Shown: in pieces, positions 39,003 through 48,925 of the stretch
Position numbering within the stretch: position 1 is the stretch's first letter
Layout: each line of letters opens with the position of its first letter
Program-made: the position numbers and the translations under genes
Assembly (NCBI GenBank): GCA_937974565.1
Contig: CALJWL010000017.1
Location: forward strand, 1 to 64,000
Reading direction: 5' to 3'
DNA length: 64,000 bases
Source of the DNA: an uncultured Arenicella sp.
GTDB taxonomy: Bacteria > Pseudomonadota > Gammaproteobacteria > Arenicellales > Arenicellaceae
The notes under the pieces: generated by a model
The model's input: the letters and a program-made list of their open reading frames with translations, nothing else
Told to the model about the DNA's origin: nothing
The model's database searches: none

Positions 39003-39806
39003 ATGACAAAAATATCAGAATCTTCGGACCAAAGTGTCGATTCGTTTAACTTAAAGCATCGTATTACCGGTGCCGGAGTGCTTATTTTTTTTGGTGCTCT
39101 GGTGTTGCCTTGGCTGTTAGGCCCACCCAGTGATGCTATAAAGAAAGTAAATTCAGACGTTGCTACAGCAGCACAAGACCCCCTGCACTCGACCTTTGAA
39201 GATAGAGTGCTTCAGGAAATTCAGGGGGTGGATAGCGACTTTGAAGAACCTGAAGAAAGCGTGTATGTTTCGAAAATTACGCCGGTTGACGCAGGTAAAA
39301 CCAAAGTCAGTACTCCGGTTCTAGTCAGCGGGGCAGAGCGTAAATTGCCCGTCAATACAGTGGAAAGCCGTGGTGCTGATAACGGTACTCAGTTGTCAAG
39401 TAAAGAAGCACAAGCCGCGCCGTCAAAGACACCAACAACGGTCGCCACTAAAGCCGCTAACTCAAAACCTATTAAAGCAGAAGAAACCTTAACACAGCCC
39501 CGAAAGCCTGATTCGAGCAACACGGACACCCGTGCGTCTAAAACCGTGGTCACGCCTAAGCTGGATGTTGGTTGGGTTGTGCAGGTTGAGTTGCTTACTG
39601 ATAAGAAGGGTGCCAAGCGTTTGGTTGATGAGCTGGCGGATAAAGGTTTTACCCCGAAAACCACGATTGTGGACACCAATCGCGGCAAAAAAACTGGCAC
39701 TCGAATTTGGTTGGGCCCCTATGCACAACGTGCGCAAGCTGGCACGGAGAATGATAAACTAGAAGCTAAAATGGGTAAGCGAGGTTTTATCCGAGTCTAC
39801 CCGTAG
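39003..39806 (+). CDS. dedD: SPOR-domain protein DedD
   Basis: A 267-residue inner-membrane protein with one transmembrane segment (about 20-40: GVLIFFGALVLPWLLGPP), a long low-complexity periplasmic linker and a C-terminal SPOR domain (about 188-267, WVVQVELLTDKKGAKRL to GKRGFIRVYP). The SPOR domain binds denuded peptidoglycan at the division septum. Position between folC and cvpA is the conserved dedD place. Confidence 0.88.
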   Translation: MTKISESSDQSVDSFNLKHRITGAGVLIFFGALVLPWLLGPPSDAIKKVNSDVATAAQDPLHSTFEDRVLQEIQGVDSDFEEPEESVYVSKITPVDAGKTKVSTPVLVSGAERKLPVNTVESRGADNGTQLSSKEAQAAPSKTPTTVATKAANSKPIKAEETLTQPRKPDSSNTDTRASKTVVTPKLDVGWVVQVELLTDKKGAKRLVDELADKGFTPKTTIVDTNRGKKTGTRIWLGPYAQRAQAGTENDKLEAKMGKRGFIRVYP

Positions 39807-39868
39807 ATTAATCACCATAAATACCGACAAACCATTCTTTAGGCGCCTGAATAGATAGGATTTTCCAT

Positions 39869-40432
39869 ATGACCGTTTTTGATTTAGTTCTTCTGGCCAT
39901 TTTTATTATTTCCACTGTGGTTGGAGTAATGCGTGGCTTTATCAAAGAAGCACTGTCCATAATTTCGTGGATACTAGCCTTTTGGTTAGGTTATACCTAC
40001 TGTGTTGAAGCGGGAGAATGGTTAGCTCAGTTTGCCAGTCTCGGTGAGGGTAAGTTACGTAACTCTGCTGGTTTTGGGTTGATTTTCATAGGCACCTTAT
40101 TTGTATTTGCGATCATTTCTTATGCGATCACCAAACTTATTGTACGCGGTCCAATAAAAGGTATTGATCGCGTGTTGGGTATTGCCACGGGGTTTGTTAG
40201 AGCCATCGCAGTATCGGCGGTTCTATTGGTATTAATGCAGGCTCTGGGGATGAACTCCAGCGCTTTTTGGAAGGAGTCAAAGTTTGTGCCGCACCTTATT
40301 CCGGCGGTTGATTTTACGAAACAAGTGTTGCCTAAATTATGGCAAAGTGATCAACCTCTGGAAGATGGTGAGCTAAAAGACAAGTTAATCGAGCAGGGCG
40401 TCGAGCAAATTACGTCAGGGTCGACCACGTAA
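39869..40432 (+). CDS. cvpA: CvpA family membrane protein
   Basis: A 187-residue protein with four predicted membrane helices (about 5-20, 28-48, 68-88, 100-125) and the family features FDLVLLAIFIISTVVGVMRG and KGIDRVLGIATGFVRAIAV. CvpA is linked to envelope homeostasis and colicin V production in E. coli, and is always beside purF in gammaproteobacteria. It lies 172 bp before purF. Confidence 0.92.
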   Translation: MTVFDLVLLAIFIISTVVGVMRGFIKEALSIISWILAFWLGYTYCVEAGEWLAQFASLGEGKLRNSAGFGLIFIGTLFVFAIISYAITKLIVRGPIKGIDRVLGIATGFVRAIAVSAVLLVLMQALGMNSSAFWKESKFVPHLIPAVDFTKQVLPKLWQSDQPLEDGELKDKLIEQGVEQITSGSTT

Positions 40433-40604
40433 CTTAATTTTAGATCATCATCACTTAATCGTTATAAAGCTGTAACAAATGGGGTAGAATTCGCGCCGTC
40501 AGGTGTTGATATGTTCGAGGCTATTTTCAACGTAGCGCGAACAGTTTGCATAAACGTAAACTGGCTCCTAAACCAGTTCGAAAAAGCCTTCGAGAGAAAA
40601 CAGT

Positions 40605-42137
40605 ATGTGTGGTGTATTAGGTATTGTCGGTAAAGCACCAGTGGTGCAAAGATTGTATGATGGTTTAACCGTGTTGCAGCACCGGGGGCAAGACGCCGCC
40701 GGTATTCTTACGTGTGACGAAAACGGATTCGTTAATATGCGCAAAGATAACGGCTTGGTTAAAGACGTTTTCTTCAAACGTCACATGCAGCGATTAAACG
40801 GTAATATTGGTTTGGCTCATTGTCGTTACCCTACTGCTGGGTCTAACTCACCGGCCGAGGCTCAACCTTTTTATGTGAACTCACCGTTTGGTATTGCGCT
40901 TGGTCACAATGGTAATTTAACCAACGCCAATCAACTTCGCCGGCGGATATTTAAAGACGACCTTCGGCATGTTAACACCAGTTCAGATTCTGAAATTTTA
41001 TTGAATGTGCTGGCGCATGAAATTTATCGTAATCTGGGTAAAGACGATTATAAGTTAGAACACCAACACATCTTCAAAGCGGTTGAAGGCGTATTTAAAC
41101 GCTGTCATGGCGGTTACGCCGTTGTTGCCTTTGTGATGGGAATTGGGCTTGTCGCTTTCAGAGATAAGTTCGGTATCCGTCCATTAATTTATGGTTATCG
41201 AGACACCGATGCAGGCAGAGAGTATATGGTGGCCTCAGAAAGTGTTGCGCTGGACAGTCAAGGCTTTAAGGTGTTGGCGGACGTTAAACCAGGTGAGTGC
41301 ATTATTTTGCCAATGGAGGGTGATGTTGAACACCACCAATGTGTGGAAGATTCGGCCTATGCGCCGTGTATATTCGAGCAAGTTTATTTGGCTAGGCCCG
41401 ACTCAATGATTGATGGTATCTCAGTTTACCGTACCAGAATGCGCATGGGCGAAAAATTGGCAAGGAAAATCGATCGTGAATGGCCAGACCATGATATCGA
41501 TGTAATTATCCCAATTCCGGACACCAGCCGCACAGCGGCATTAGAAATGTCCCAGTTGTTGGGTGTGCGCTACAGAGAAGGGTTTATTAAGAACCGTTAC
41601 ATAGGCCGAACTTTTATTATGCCTGGCCAAGAAGAGCGTAAAAAATCTGTTCGTCAGAAATTAAATGCCATTGGCATCGAGTTTGAAGGTAAGAACGTGA
41701 TGTTGGTCGATGACTCAATTGTGCGTGGTACTACGTCAAAGCAAATTGTGCAGATGGCTCGTGATTCCGGCGCTAAAAAAGTTTATTTTGCGTCAGCAGC
41801 TCCGCCCGTGCGTTACCCTAATGTATATGGCATTGATATGCCAGCTGCCGATGAGTTGATGGCTAGTAATCGCACCGTAGAGCAAGTGGAGCAACGCATT
41901 GGCGCTGATCGGTTGTTTTACCAAGACTTGAGTGACTTAATAGAAGCGGCTTCTGAAGGTAACCCGCAAATCACACGATTTGATACTTCGTGCTTTAGTA
42001 AAGAGTACGTGACTGGTGATGTGGATGCTGATTATTTTGCTGCTCTGGAGTTAATTAGAAGCGATGATGCTAAGCAAGCGAGTGAGGCTGAGCCTTCAAA
42101 ATTGCGTGATATGAGCCAAATGGATGAGTCCGCATAG
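40605..42137 (+). CDS. purF: amidophosphoribosyltransferase
   Basis: PurF makes 5-phosphoribosylamine from PRPP and glutamine, the first committed step of purine synthesis. 510 residues. The N-terminal nucleophile Cys2 in MCGVLGIVG is intact after Met removal. [19 protein letters not shown] and the PRPP loop [16 protein letters not shown] are typical. It is followed 74 bases later by metZ as in Pseudomonas. Confidence 0.97.
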   Translation: MCGVLGIVGKAPVVQRLYDGLTVLQHRGQDAAGILTCDENGFVNMRKDNGLVKDVFFKRHMQRLNGNIGLAHCRYPTAGSNSPAEAQPFYVNSPFGIALGHNGNLTNANQLRRRIFKDDLRHVNTSSDSEILLNVLAHEIYRNLGKDDYKLEHQHIFKAVEGVFKRCHGGYAVVAFVMGIGLVAFRDKFGIRPLIYGYRDTDAGREYMVASESVALDSQGFKVLADVKPGECIILPMEGDVEHHQCVEDSAYAPCIFEQVYLARPDSMIDGISVYRTRMRMGEKLARKIDREWPDHDIDVIIPIPDTSRTAALEMSQLLGVRYREGFIKNRYIGRTFIMPGQEERKKSVRQKLNAIGIEFEGKNVMLVDDSIVRGTTSKQIVQMARDSGAKKVYFASAAPPVRYPNVYGIDMPAADELMASNRTVEQVEQRIGADRLFYQDLSDLIEAASEGNPQITRFDTSCFSKEYVTGDVDADYFAALELIRSDDAKQASEAEPSKLRDMSQMDESA

Positions 42138-42211
42138 CGCTAGAATTGCACTAAACTATGGATTTCAAGCACTCAGTGATATTCGTGAGTGTGAAACACG
42201 ATTGAGAATGC

Positions 42212-43387
42212 ATGACAAAAAAACAATACCGACCCGCAACGTTGGCCATTCGTTCGGGGCATGAGAGATCGCAATTTGGCGAACACAGTGAAGCGATTTT
42301 CACAACATCCAGTTTTGTGTTTGCAACAGCTGAACAGGCAAAAGCCCGTTTTTCTTACGAAGAAGAGGGCAACGTTTATTCTCGTTTTACTAACCCTACG
42401 GTTAACGTTTTTCAGCAACGTTTAGCGGCAATGGAGGGCGGTGATGCTTGTATTGGTACCGCCAGTGGAATGTCGGCCATGCTTGCGGTTTGTATGTCTG
42501 GATTGAAGGCCGGTGACCACCTTGTCTCATCACGTTCAATATTTGGTGCTAGTAAAGTATTGCTTTCAAGTTTGTTAAGTAATTTTGGCGTTGAGGTTAC
42601 CTTTGTTGAACTCACGAAATTGGATGAGTGGCGTGATGCTTTGCAAAGCAATACGAAAATGGTCTTTTTTGAAACACCGACTAACCCGTTAATGGAAGTG
42701 GGGGACATTGCCGCCATCTCGGATGTCGCGCATTCGCACAACCCTGACATCAAAGTTGTGGTTGATAATTGCTTTTGTACCCCTATTTTACAGCAGCCCC
42801 TGTCTTTAGGGGCGGACGTTGTGTTGCATTCGGCTACCAAATTTATTGATGGGCAAGGGCGTTGTGTTGGTGGTGCTGTTGTTGGTGACGCTGAGTTTGT
42901 CGGTGAAAAAGTGCTTGGCTTTATGCGCACAGCTGGGCCATCAATGAGCCCATTTAATGCATGGGTGTTCACAAAAGGCTTAGAGACATTAGCGTTGCGA
43001 GTAAACCAAGCCTGCGATAATGCGCGAATTGTGGCAGAGTACTTATCCGAACACTCAAAGGTTGAGCGAGTATTTTATCCTGGATTAGAGTCTCACCCTC
43101 AATACGCACTTGTAAATAGTCAACAAAGTCGACCTGGCGCAGTTCTAACCTTTGAAGTCAATGGTGGTCTTGAAGCGGCCTACGCACTAATAAACCAGAC
43201 AGAACTGATGTCGATCACGGCTAATTTGGGCGATACTAAAACCACCATTACTCATCCATTTACTACAACGCACGCAAGGTGGTCAAACGAAGAAAAAGCC
43301 AAAGTTGGAATCACTGAAGGCTTGATACGCATTGCTGTCGGTCTTGAAGACCCTCTTGATCTTATTGAAGACATTGTATTTCAATAG
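42212..43387 (+). CDS. metZ: O-succinylhomoserine sulfhydrylase
   Basis: MetZ converts O-succinylhomoserine and sulfide to homocysteine. 391 residues, a PLP enzyme of the Cys/Met metabolism family. The PLP lysine is Lys210 in LHSATKFIDGQG, and SAMLAVCMSGLKAGDH and LETPTNPLMEV-like blocks (here FFETPTNPLME) are present. The neighbouring purF and the GERHSQFGEHSEAIF-like N-terminus (GHERSQFGEHSEAIFTTSSF) favour MetZ over MetB or MetY. Confidence 0.9.
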   Translation: MTKKQYRPATLAIRSGHERSQFGEHSEAIFTTSSFVFATAEQAKARFSYEEEGNVYSRFTNPTVNVFQQRLAAMEGGDACIGTASGMSAMLAVCMSGLKAGDHLVSSRSIFGASKVLLSSLLSNFGVEVTFVELTKLDEWRDALQSNTKMVFFETPTNPLMEVGDIAAISDVAHSHNPDIKVVVDNCFCTPILQQPLSLGADVVLHSATKFIDGQGRCVGGAVVGDAEFVGEKVLGFMRTAGPSMSPFNAWVFTKGLETLALRVNQACDNARIVAEYLSEHSKVERVFYPGLESHPQYALVNSQQSRPGAVLTFEVNGGLEAAYALINQTELMSITANLGDTKTTITHPFTTTHARWSNEEKAKVGITEGLIRIAVGLEDPLDLIEDIVFQ

Positions 43388-43411
43388 TTGACGTAAAAAT
43401 AAAGCAATAAA

Positions 43412-43449
43412 AAAGCCCCGTTAACCTAACGTTAGCGGGGCTTTCTTTT
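43412..43449 (+). terminator. intrinsic terminator after metZ
   Basis: A 14-bp stem with one G-T pair (AAAGCCCCGTTAAC / GTTAGCGGGGCTTT) and loop CTAAC, followed by a T-rich tract with a single C. It ends the truA-to-metZ string and could also act for the converging outer-membrane protein gene. Confidence 0.9.
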
Positions 43450-43527
43450 TTAAATCGTTTTTGGCTTTACGGATATTCGCCAACTGTGCAGGGCTATATC
43501 AAAGCCGTTACACTAAGACTAAAAAAG

Positions 43528-44106
43528 TTAGAATGAAAACAGGCCATTAAGACCCAAGATTCCGAGATCCGAATCTCCTGAGTCTTGGGTGTACTCTATT
43601 TCAACTAAGCCTCGATCGTTAATTCTATAACCTAAGCCGATGCCTGCCGCTAAGGAAACATCTTCAAATGAGTCATCAAGAAATACGCCGGTATCCACAT
43701 CAATATCCACATAAGATACGCCGCCCTTAATTTTGAAATACAGATCACCAGCGGTACGATAGGCAAAGAACGCATTGAGTACGCTGACCTCATAAGTGGC
43801 TGGGGCGTTAATATTGATCTCTTCTTCATCGCCAGAAATGTACTCAAGTTCGAACGAAGATTTGCCACCCGCAATGTCCTTATCAAATTCATAGCCAGCC
43901 ACAATGCCCACGCCACTGGCGTCACTTACTGTGTCTATGTTGGGATCAATATTGACAACCTTGGGGCCGATAAGCCACTTACCTGCGGCTTCTTTGCCAA
44001 AAAAGGCACCGTCAGCCATGGCTGTACCACAAAGCACACTGCCAGTAAAAACCAGCGTCGAAAATTTAATGGCTTTATTCAACCGTTTTAAGCCGTATGA
44101 CAACAT
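43528..44106 (-). CDS. outer-membrane beta-barrel protein
   Basis: A 192-residue protein with a signal peptide (about residues 14-31, ending CGTAMADG). Alternating strands follow, ending in LNGLFSF with a terminal Phe, the BAM recognition signature. It resembles small eight-stranded OmpW/OmpX-like or outer-membrane protein beta-barrel domains; specific function is unknown. It is isolated, convergent with metZ and divergent from ftsB. Confidence 0.75.
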   Translation of the reverse strand: MLSYGLKRLNKAIKFSTLVFTGSVLCGTAMADGAFFGKEAAGKWLIGPKVVNIDPNIDTVSDASGVGIVAGYEFDKDIAGGKSSFELEYISGDEEEININAPATYEVSVLNAFFAYRTAGDLYFKIKGGVSYVDIDVDTGVFLDDSFEDVSLAAGIGLGYRINDRGLVEIEYTQDSGDSDLGILGLNGLFSF

Positions 44107-44312
44107 GGCTGCTCCTTCTAATTGTATCTGAGTTTATGTAACTAAAGAGTTTAATGTTAGCGCAGAGAATATTAAAAATCAATGAGTTGAAGTGGTGTCT
44201 TGAGGTTTTTTCGATAAAAGAAAGTTTGGTTGTGAGTAACGTTTCCTTGAATCTTTGTATATCTGTGTGAACTGGGCTAGAGCGGTCACTCGGGTGGATG
44301 TACAATGCAGCA

Positions 44313-44597
44313 ATGAAAGTCCTCGCTACATCATTGTTTTTATTGCTTCTGTTACTTCAGGCCCAGTTGTGGTTTGGCTCACACGGCGTATTTCAACTTT
44401 GGTCGTTGCAGCGGACCACAGATGATCTGCGAATTAACAATAATAAGCTGACTCACCGTAATGAGCAATTGCATGCTGAAGTTCAAGAATTACGCCAAGG
44501 TAAGGAAGCGTTGGAGGAGCGTGCCCGCAGCCATTTAGGGTTTATTAAAGATGGCGAAACATTCTATCGGATTGTGCCAGAAAAACCTCAGAATTGA
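44313..44597 (+). CDS. ftsB: cell division protein FtsB
   Basis: FtsB joins FtsL and FtsQ at the divisome. From the ATG at 44313 it has 94 residues; an upstream in-frame ATG at 44298 adds five, and neither start has a strong ribosome site. There is a membrane helix (about 4-21), LWFGSHGVF, a coiled coil (about 30-65) and the family C-terminus GKEALEERARSHLGFIKDGE plus TFYRIV. Its usual neighbour eno is missing, and lpxH faces it. Confidence 0.9.
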   Translation: MKVLATSLFLLLLLLQAQLWFGSHGVFQLWSLQRTTDDLRINNNKLTHRNEQLHAEVQELRQGKEALEERARSHLGFIKDGETFYRIVPEKPQN

Positions 44598-44616
44598 AGC
44601 GCTAATCAAACACGCC

Positions 44617-45330
44617 CTATATCTTCTCATTTTTGATTACGATACCGTTTGCGTTCGCGGTTATAACGCTGCTGGTTTTATCCCAATCACCTAAGACATA
44701 GCGTGTTTTTCCGTTATGGTCGTGTGTGGCTTGGCGGTGTGTGTGGCCGTGAATCATTTGGCTAACATGATGGTCGTTGAAAGCTTGATCCACCGCCTCT
44801 AATGTCACGTCCATAATATCCATACTAATGCCGGCTTTGTGTTCACCGCTTTGCATTCGTGCTTGTTTGGCTGTCTCAATTCTTTCAGGGATGGGGAGCG
44901 ATAAAAAATGATCGCAAAATTGATTGTTAGTCATCATCTGTGTACGAAATTGCTGATGTTTTTGATCATCTGTGCAAAGACTGTCGCCGTGTAGCAGCAG
45001 GGTTGGTGTTCCATAAAGGTCGACCACCGTTTCGTCTGGTAAAATTTTAAACCCAGTCATGTTGGAAAAATCATCACGAACCAAGAAGTCGCGGTTGCCA
45101 GCAATAAAGTAGCAGTCGGTGTGTGTGCTGGCAGCCCGCATCATCGATAATAAGGGTTCTGCTCCAATTAAACTTGCGGCATCATCGCCAATCCAATACT
45201 CGAAAAGGTCACCCAAGATATAGAGTTTTTCAGCGCTATGAGCTTTTAGAGTCATGAAGTCGGTGAATGCTTTAATCGCGTTTGGGCGTTCAGGTGTAAG
45301 GTGCAAATCTGAAATAAAGTAGGTGTGCAT
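44617..45330 (-). CDS. lpxH: UDP-2,3-diacylglucosamine diphosphatase
   Basis: LpxH cleaves the pyrophosphate of UDP-2,3-diacylglucosamine to give lipid X in lipid A synthesis. 237 residues. Metallophosphatase motifs are SDLHLTPERP, LGDLFEYWIGDD, GNRDFLV, LLHGDSLCTDD and IHGHTHRQATH. The Asp and His ligands for two Mn ions are all visible. Confidence 0.95.
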   Translation of the reverse strand: MHTYFISDLHLTPERPNAIKAFTDFMTLKAHSAEKLYILGDLFEYWIGDDAASLIGAEPLLSMMRAASTHTDCYFIAGNRDFLVRDDFSNMTGFKILPDETVVDLYGTPTLLLHGDSLCTDDQKHQQFRTQMMTNNQFCDHFLSLPIPERIETAKQARMQSGEHKAGISMDIMDVTLEAVDQAFNDHHVSQMIHGHTHRQATHDHNGKTRYVLGDWDKTSSVITANANGIVIKNEKI

Positions 45331-45549
45331 GTTGGTTTCTAATCCTAGGTATTGTGGCGCAGAAGAAATTCAAAGATAAAAAAATGGTATTTCGCTTAGA
45401 CTTTATTAGCTTAGGCTGATGTTGCTGTCTATAGCTGCTATGAATGTTTCGTATTAAGAAAATTACTAACAAGCTCGAAAGTCGTTATTTTATCAGGCTT
45501 TAGAGTGATTTTGTTGTTTTGAATAAATGTGTGAAATACGAGGAATTTG

Positions 45550-45578
45550 TTGGGTTTTAAGTCATCACTGTTTATAAT
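45550..45578 (+). promoter_or_regulatory. possible sigma-70 promoter for ilvIH
   Basis: TTGGGT at 45550-45555, 17 bases, then a perfect TATAAT at 45573-45578. The -35 matches only three of six positions. Transcription would begin near 45585 and give a leader of about 150 nt before ilvI. Confidence 0.4.
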
Positions 45579-45590
45579 CGCTAATTCGTA

Positions 45591-45683
45591 ATGTGTTCCT
45601 CAGTGAGCATTTTATCGACTGTTTTTTTACCCATTTACTTATTCAGTGAAAACGTGAATGTTGTGGTGCGACAGAGCCATTAG
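45591..45683 (+). CDS. possible 30-residue leader peptide upstream of ilvI
   Basis: ATG at 45591 opens 30 codons to TAG at 45681-45683, encoding MCSSVSILSTVFLPIYLFSE and then NVNVVVRQSH. Eleven of thirty residues are Ile, Leu or Val, which would suit ilv attenuation. They are not strongly clustered, no clear downstream terminator hairpin is visible, and the ATG is almost at the predicted transcription start. Low certainty. Confidence 0.2.
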   Translation: MCSSVSILSTVFLPIYLFSENVNVVVRQSH

Positions 45684-45737
45684 TTATGGTTGCTGTAGGG
45701 CTATGGCATTTGCATTTTTAACCTTGACGGAGATAAC

Positions 45738-47453
45738 GTGCAGTTAACTGGCGCAGACATAGTAGTTAAGAGCCTCAAAGAAGAGGGCGTTGAATATGTG
45801 TTTGGCTACCCTGGTGGTGCAGCCTTACATATATACGATGCATTTCATCGTCAAGATGATGTACAACACATTTTAGTTCGTCATGAGCAAGGCGCAACAC
45901 ACGCGGCTGACGGTTATGCTCGTTCAACGGGTGAGTGTGGGGTTGTGCTAGTCACCTCGGGGCCTGGAATAACTAACGCAATTACCGGTATTGCCACCGC
46001 CTACATGGACTCAATACCAATGGTGGTGTTATCTGGGCAAGTAATGAAGCCGCTCATTGGCTATGACGCCTTTCAGGAGATTGATGCGGTTGGTATTAGC
46101 CGACCCTGCGTAAAACACAATTTTTTGATTCAAGATGTCAATGATATCGCCAGCACGATCAAGAAAGCTTTTCATATCGCGAAAACAGGTCGACCTGGTC
46201 CGGTGCTTGTCGATATACCTAAAGACATCACCGCTGACGTTGCTGAGTTTCTATATCCTCAAGATTTGACAATGCGCTCATACCCGGCTCCCAGAAAAGC
46301 GCTGCCTAACGAAATAGTCATCGCCGTGGAGGCCATGCTCAGCGCCAAAAAGCCGATTATCTACGCAGGTGGTGGCATTGTTGCTGCCAGTGCACAAGAA
46401 CCGTTGCGTGATATGGTGAGCAAACTGGGTTTTCCTTGCACTAATACTTTAATGGGGCTTGGGGCTGTAGCGCATTCTGATCCAAATTTTATCGGCATGC
46501 TGGGCATGCATGGTACTTACGAAGCCAATATGGCGATGCACGATGCTGATCTCATTATTGCGCTAGGTGCACGATTTGATGATCGTATTACCGGCACTCT
46601 GCACAACTTTGCACCGGATGCTAAGATTTTACATGTGGACATTGACCCATCTGTGATTGATAAAAACATTAAAGCAGACATTCCTATTGTGGCCGATGTT
46701 AAAGAGGTGTTAATTGCCTTTAACAACGAACTTACGCGACGGGAAAAAGACATTAACCCAGAGTTACTTAAAGAGTGGTGGCGGCAAATTAAGCAGTGGC
46801 AGTCGCTCGACAGTCTGTGGTACGAAGTGGATGACAAAGTCATTAAGCCACAATTTGTGGTGCAAAAGTTGCACGAAGTGACCGGCGGTCAAGCTTACGT
46901 GACATCGGATGTGGGCCAACATCAAATGTTTGCGGCTCAGTTTTATGGTTTTTCAGACACTCATCGATGGATTAATTCAGGCGGTTTAGGGACCATGGGC
47001 TTCGGTTTGCCAGCGGCGATGGGGGTTAAGTTTGCTCATCGAGACGCCGATGTGGTGTGCGTGACAGGCGAAGGAAGCATTCAAATGTGCATTCAAGAGT
47101 TGGCAACGTGTAAACAGTACGATCTGCCAGTCAAAGTTATTAATTTGAATAATCGTTACTTAGGCATGGTGCGCCAGTGGCAAGAGTTTTCCTACGAAAA
47201 ACGTTACTCAAATTCATATATGGACTCTTTACCTGATTTTATTGCGTTGTCTGAAGCTTATGGCCACGTCGGCATGCAAATCACCAAACCGTCTGACGTT
47301 GAAGGTGCCTTAAAAGAAGCCTTTGCTATGAAAGACCGTTTGGTGTTTATGGATTTCATTACGGATCAACAGGAAAATGTATACCCAATGATTGAAGCTG
47401 GCAAAGGGCATCATGAAATGCGTATGCGACCTGGTTCAAAGACCTTGGCATAG
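45738..47453 (+). CDS. ilvI: acetolactate synthase large subunit
   Basis: This subunit joins two pyruvates (or pyruvate and 2-oxobutyrate) with thiamine diphosphate, the first common step for Ile, Val and Leu. 571 residues starting at GTG with GGAG six bases ahead. YVFGYPGGAALHIYD with the catalytic Glu in VRHEQGATHAADGYARSTG, GARFDDRITG and the ThDP motif GEGSIQMCIQELATCKQYDLPVK-type region (VTGEGSIQMCIQEL to NNRYLGMVRQWQEF) are clear. ilvH follows nine bases later. Confidence 0.95.
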   Translation: MQLTGADIVVKSLKEEGVEYVFGYPGGAALHIYDAFHRQDDVQHILVRHEQGATHAADGYARSTGECGVVLVTSGPGITNAITGIATAYMDSIPMVVLSGQVMKPLIGYDAFQEIDAVGISRPCVKHNFLIQDVNDIASTIKKAFHIAKTGRPGPVLVDIPKDITADVAEFLYPQDLTMRSYPAPRKALPNEIVIAVEAMLSAKKPIIYAGGGIVAASAQEPLRDMVSKLGFPCTNTLMGLGAVAHSDPNFIGMLGMHGTYEANMAMHDADLIIALGARFDDRITGTLHNFAPDAKILHVDIDPSVIDKNIKADIPIVADVKEVLIAFNNELTRREKDINPELLKEWWRQIKQWQSLDSLWYEVDDKVIKPQFVVQKLHEVTGGQAYVTSDVGQHQMFAAQFYGFSDTHRWINSGGLGTMGFGLPAAMGVKFAHRDADVVCVTGEGSIQMCIQELATCKQYDLPVKVINLNNRYLGMVRQWQEFSYEKRYSNSYMDSLPDFIALSEAYGHVGMQITKPSDVEGALKEAFAMKDRLVFMDFITDQQENVYPMIEAGKGHHEMRMRPGSKTLA

Positions 47454-47462
47454 GAGAGTCGC

Positions 47463-47969
47463 ATGAGACATATAATTTCTGTATTGCTGGAAAATGAATC
47501 CGGCGCTTTATCACGAGTTTCCGGTCTATTTTCATCTCGTGGTTATAACATTGAGTCGTTAACCGTGGCGCCAACAAACGATTCAACGCTCTCGAGAATG
47601 ACGATTGTGACCACGGGTGACGATAGAAAAATTGATCAAATCGAGAAGCAACTTAATAAGTTGGTTGACGTGGCGGCGTTGCAAGACATCACCATCGCAG
47701 GGCACCTTGAAAGAGAGGTTGTGTTAGTTAAGATTAGTGTGTTGGATGAACAAATTGATACGTTAAAGCGCATAGTCAAAAGTTTTAATGCATCCATTAG
47801 CGATGTCTCACCCAATAAATTTATTGTTGAAATGAGTGGGAGTTGTGAAAAGGTAGATGAATTGTTATCCAGCTTGCAAAATGGCGACATTATTGAGATG
47901 GTGCGTTCTGGTGCTATTGGCTTGGCTTCCGGTGAAGAGACTTTGTCTATTCCGTGCCAGATTGATTGA
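47463..47969 (+). CDS. ilvH: acetolactate synthase small (regulatory) subunit
   Basis: IlvH activates IlvI and confers feedback inhibition by valine. 168 residues with the N-terminal ACT domain (HIISVLLENESGALSRVSGL, FSSRGYNIESLTVAPT) and the small-subunit C-terminal domain (LVKISVLDEQIDTLKRIV). It has its own AGGAG ribosome site. The usual next gene ilvC is absent; psd follows. Confidence 0.95.
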   Translation: MRHIISVLLENESGALSRVSGLFSSRGYNIESLTVAPTNDSTLSRMTIVTTGDDRKIDQIEKQLNKLVDVAALQDITIAGHLEREVVLVKISVLDEQIDTLKRIVKSFNASISDVSPNKFIVEMSGSCEKVDELLSSLQNGDIIEMVRSGAIGLASGEETLSIPCQID

Positions 47970-48093
47970 GTTCAGGGTAGAGCTAAGTTAGACATCAACC
48001 CTAAATTGCCAAAAATAACACACATATTGCCGTCATCGGCATTGGGACTTAAATAGTCAATATTGTTACCTCCCAATTTACCTGAGTACATCT

Positions 48094-48738
48094 ATGAAAA
48101 TGATCGATTCACACCCTAAGCTTGCGCGTGAAGGTTGGTTCTACGTAGCGCTAACCTTGGTCGCTGCAGTGGTTACCACGCTTGTTTTCCCAGTTTATAT
48201 TTCGGTTTTATTTTGGGTGATCGCGGCCTTTGTTTTGCAATTTTTTCGTGATCCACATCGCGCTATTCCTCAAGAAGAGGGCGTGGTTATTTCGCCGGCT
48301 GATGGGAAAGTTATTTTTACCGGCGTGGTTGATGACCCTTATTTAGATAGAAAAGCCTTTAAAATCAGTGTTTTTATGAATGTTTTTTCGGTGCATTCTA
48401 ATCGAGCGCCGATTGCTGGAACGGTAAAAAAGATTTGGTATAACCGTGGCTTGTTTGTAAACGCAGCGTTGGATAAAGCTTCAGCTGAAAATGAGCGTAA
48501 TGCCGTTTGGTATCAAGCCGCTGACGGCGCGGACGTTGTCTCAGTGCAAGTGGCTGGGTTGGTCGCTCGACGAATTTTGTGCTATGTCGAAGAAGGTGAT
48601 GAGCTTGAGCGCGGCCAACGTTATGGTTTTATCCGTTTTGGCTCGCGAGTTGACCTGTTTTTGCCAGAAAGCTTTTCTCCCAGTGTTGCTTTGGGTGAGA
48701 ATGTTTCGTCAGCCACGTCTGTTTTGGGTAAATTCTAA
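48094..48738 (+). CDS. psd: short-form phosphatidylserine decarboxylase (PSD-B/archaetidylserine decarboxylase type)
   Basis: A 214-residue proenzyme that removes the carboxylate of phosphatidylserine to make phosphatidylethanolamine. Two N-terminal membrane helices (about 16-50) precede PADGKVIFTG and MNVFSVHSNRAPIAG, and the self-cleavage site Gly-Ser lies in FIRFGSRVDLFLPE. The length and FGSR site fit the short Psd form rather than the approximately 290-residue form with LGST found in most gammaproteobacteria. pssA, its functional partner, follows. Confidence 0.85.
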   Translation: MKMIDSHPKLAREGWFYVALTLVAAVVTTLVFPVYISVLFWVIAAFVLQFFRDPHRAIPQEEGVVISPADGKVIFTGVVDDPYLDRKAFKISVFMNVFSVHSNRAPIAGTVKKIWYNRGLFVNAALDKASAENERNAVWYQAADGADVVSVQVAGLVARRILCYVEEGDELERGQRYGFIRFGSRVDLFLPESFSPSVALGENVSSATSVLGKF

Positions 48739-48925
48739 AGAGCTTCTGGGTCTTAATTAAGATAGTGGTCATCAGGTATGGTATGAGGGGTAACACTGAC
48801 TGAGTTGTCAGCACCGGTAGTTGGAGCGGCATTTGATCAACGCCAACCAACACTCCCCATTCAATCACGGATTATTGTTAAGCAAATATCGCTGAGTGAC
48901 TGTATAATGTGCTACTAAATTAATA

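Larger units (their letters stand above)
45331..45737. other. intergenic region upstream of ilvI
   Basis: These 407 bp separate lpxH from the acetolactate synthase genes. A possible sigma-70 promoter and a possible 30-codon leader ORF are listed separately; no other feature is visible. I do not see a clear attenuator hairpin. Confidence 0.45.
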
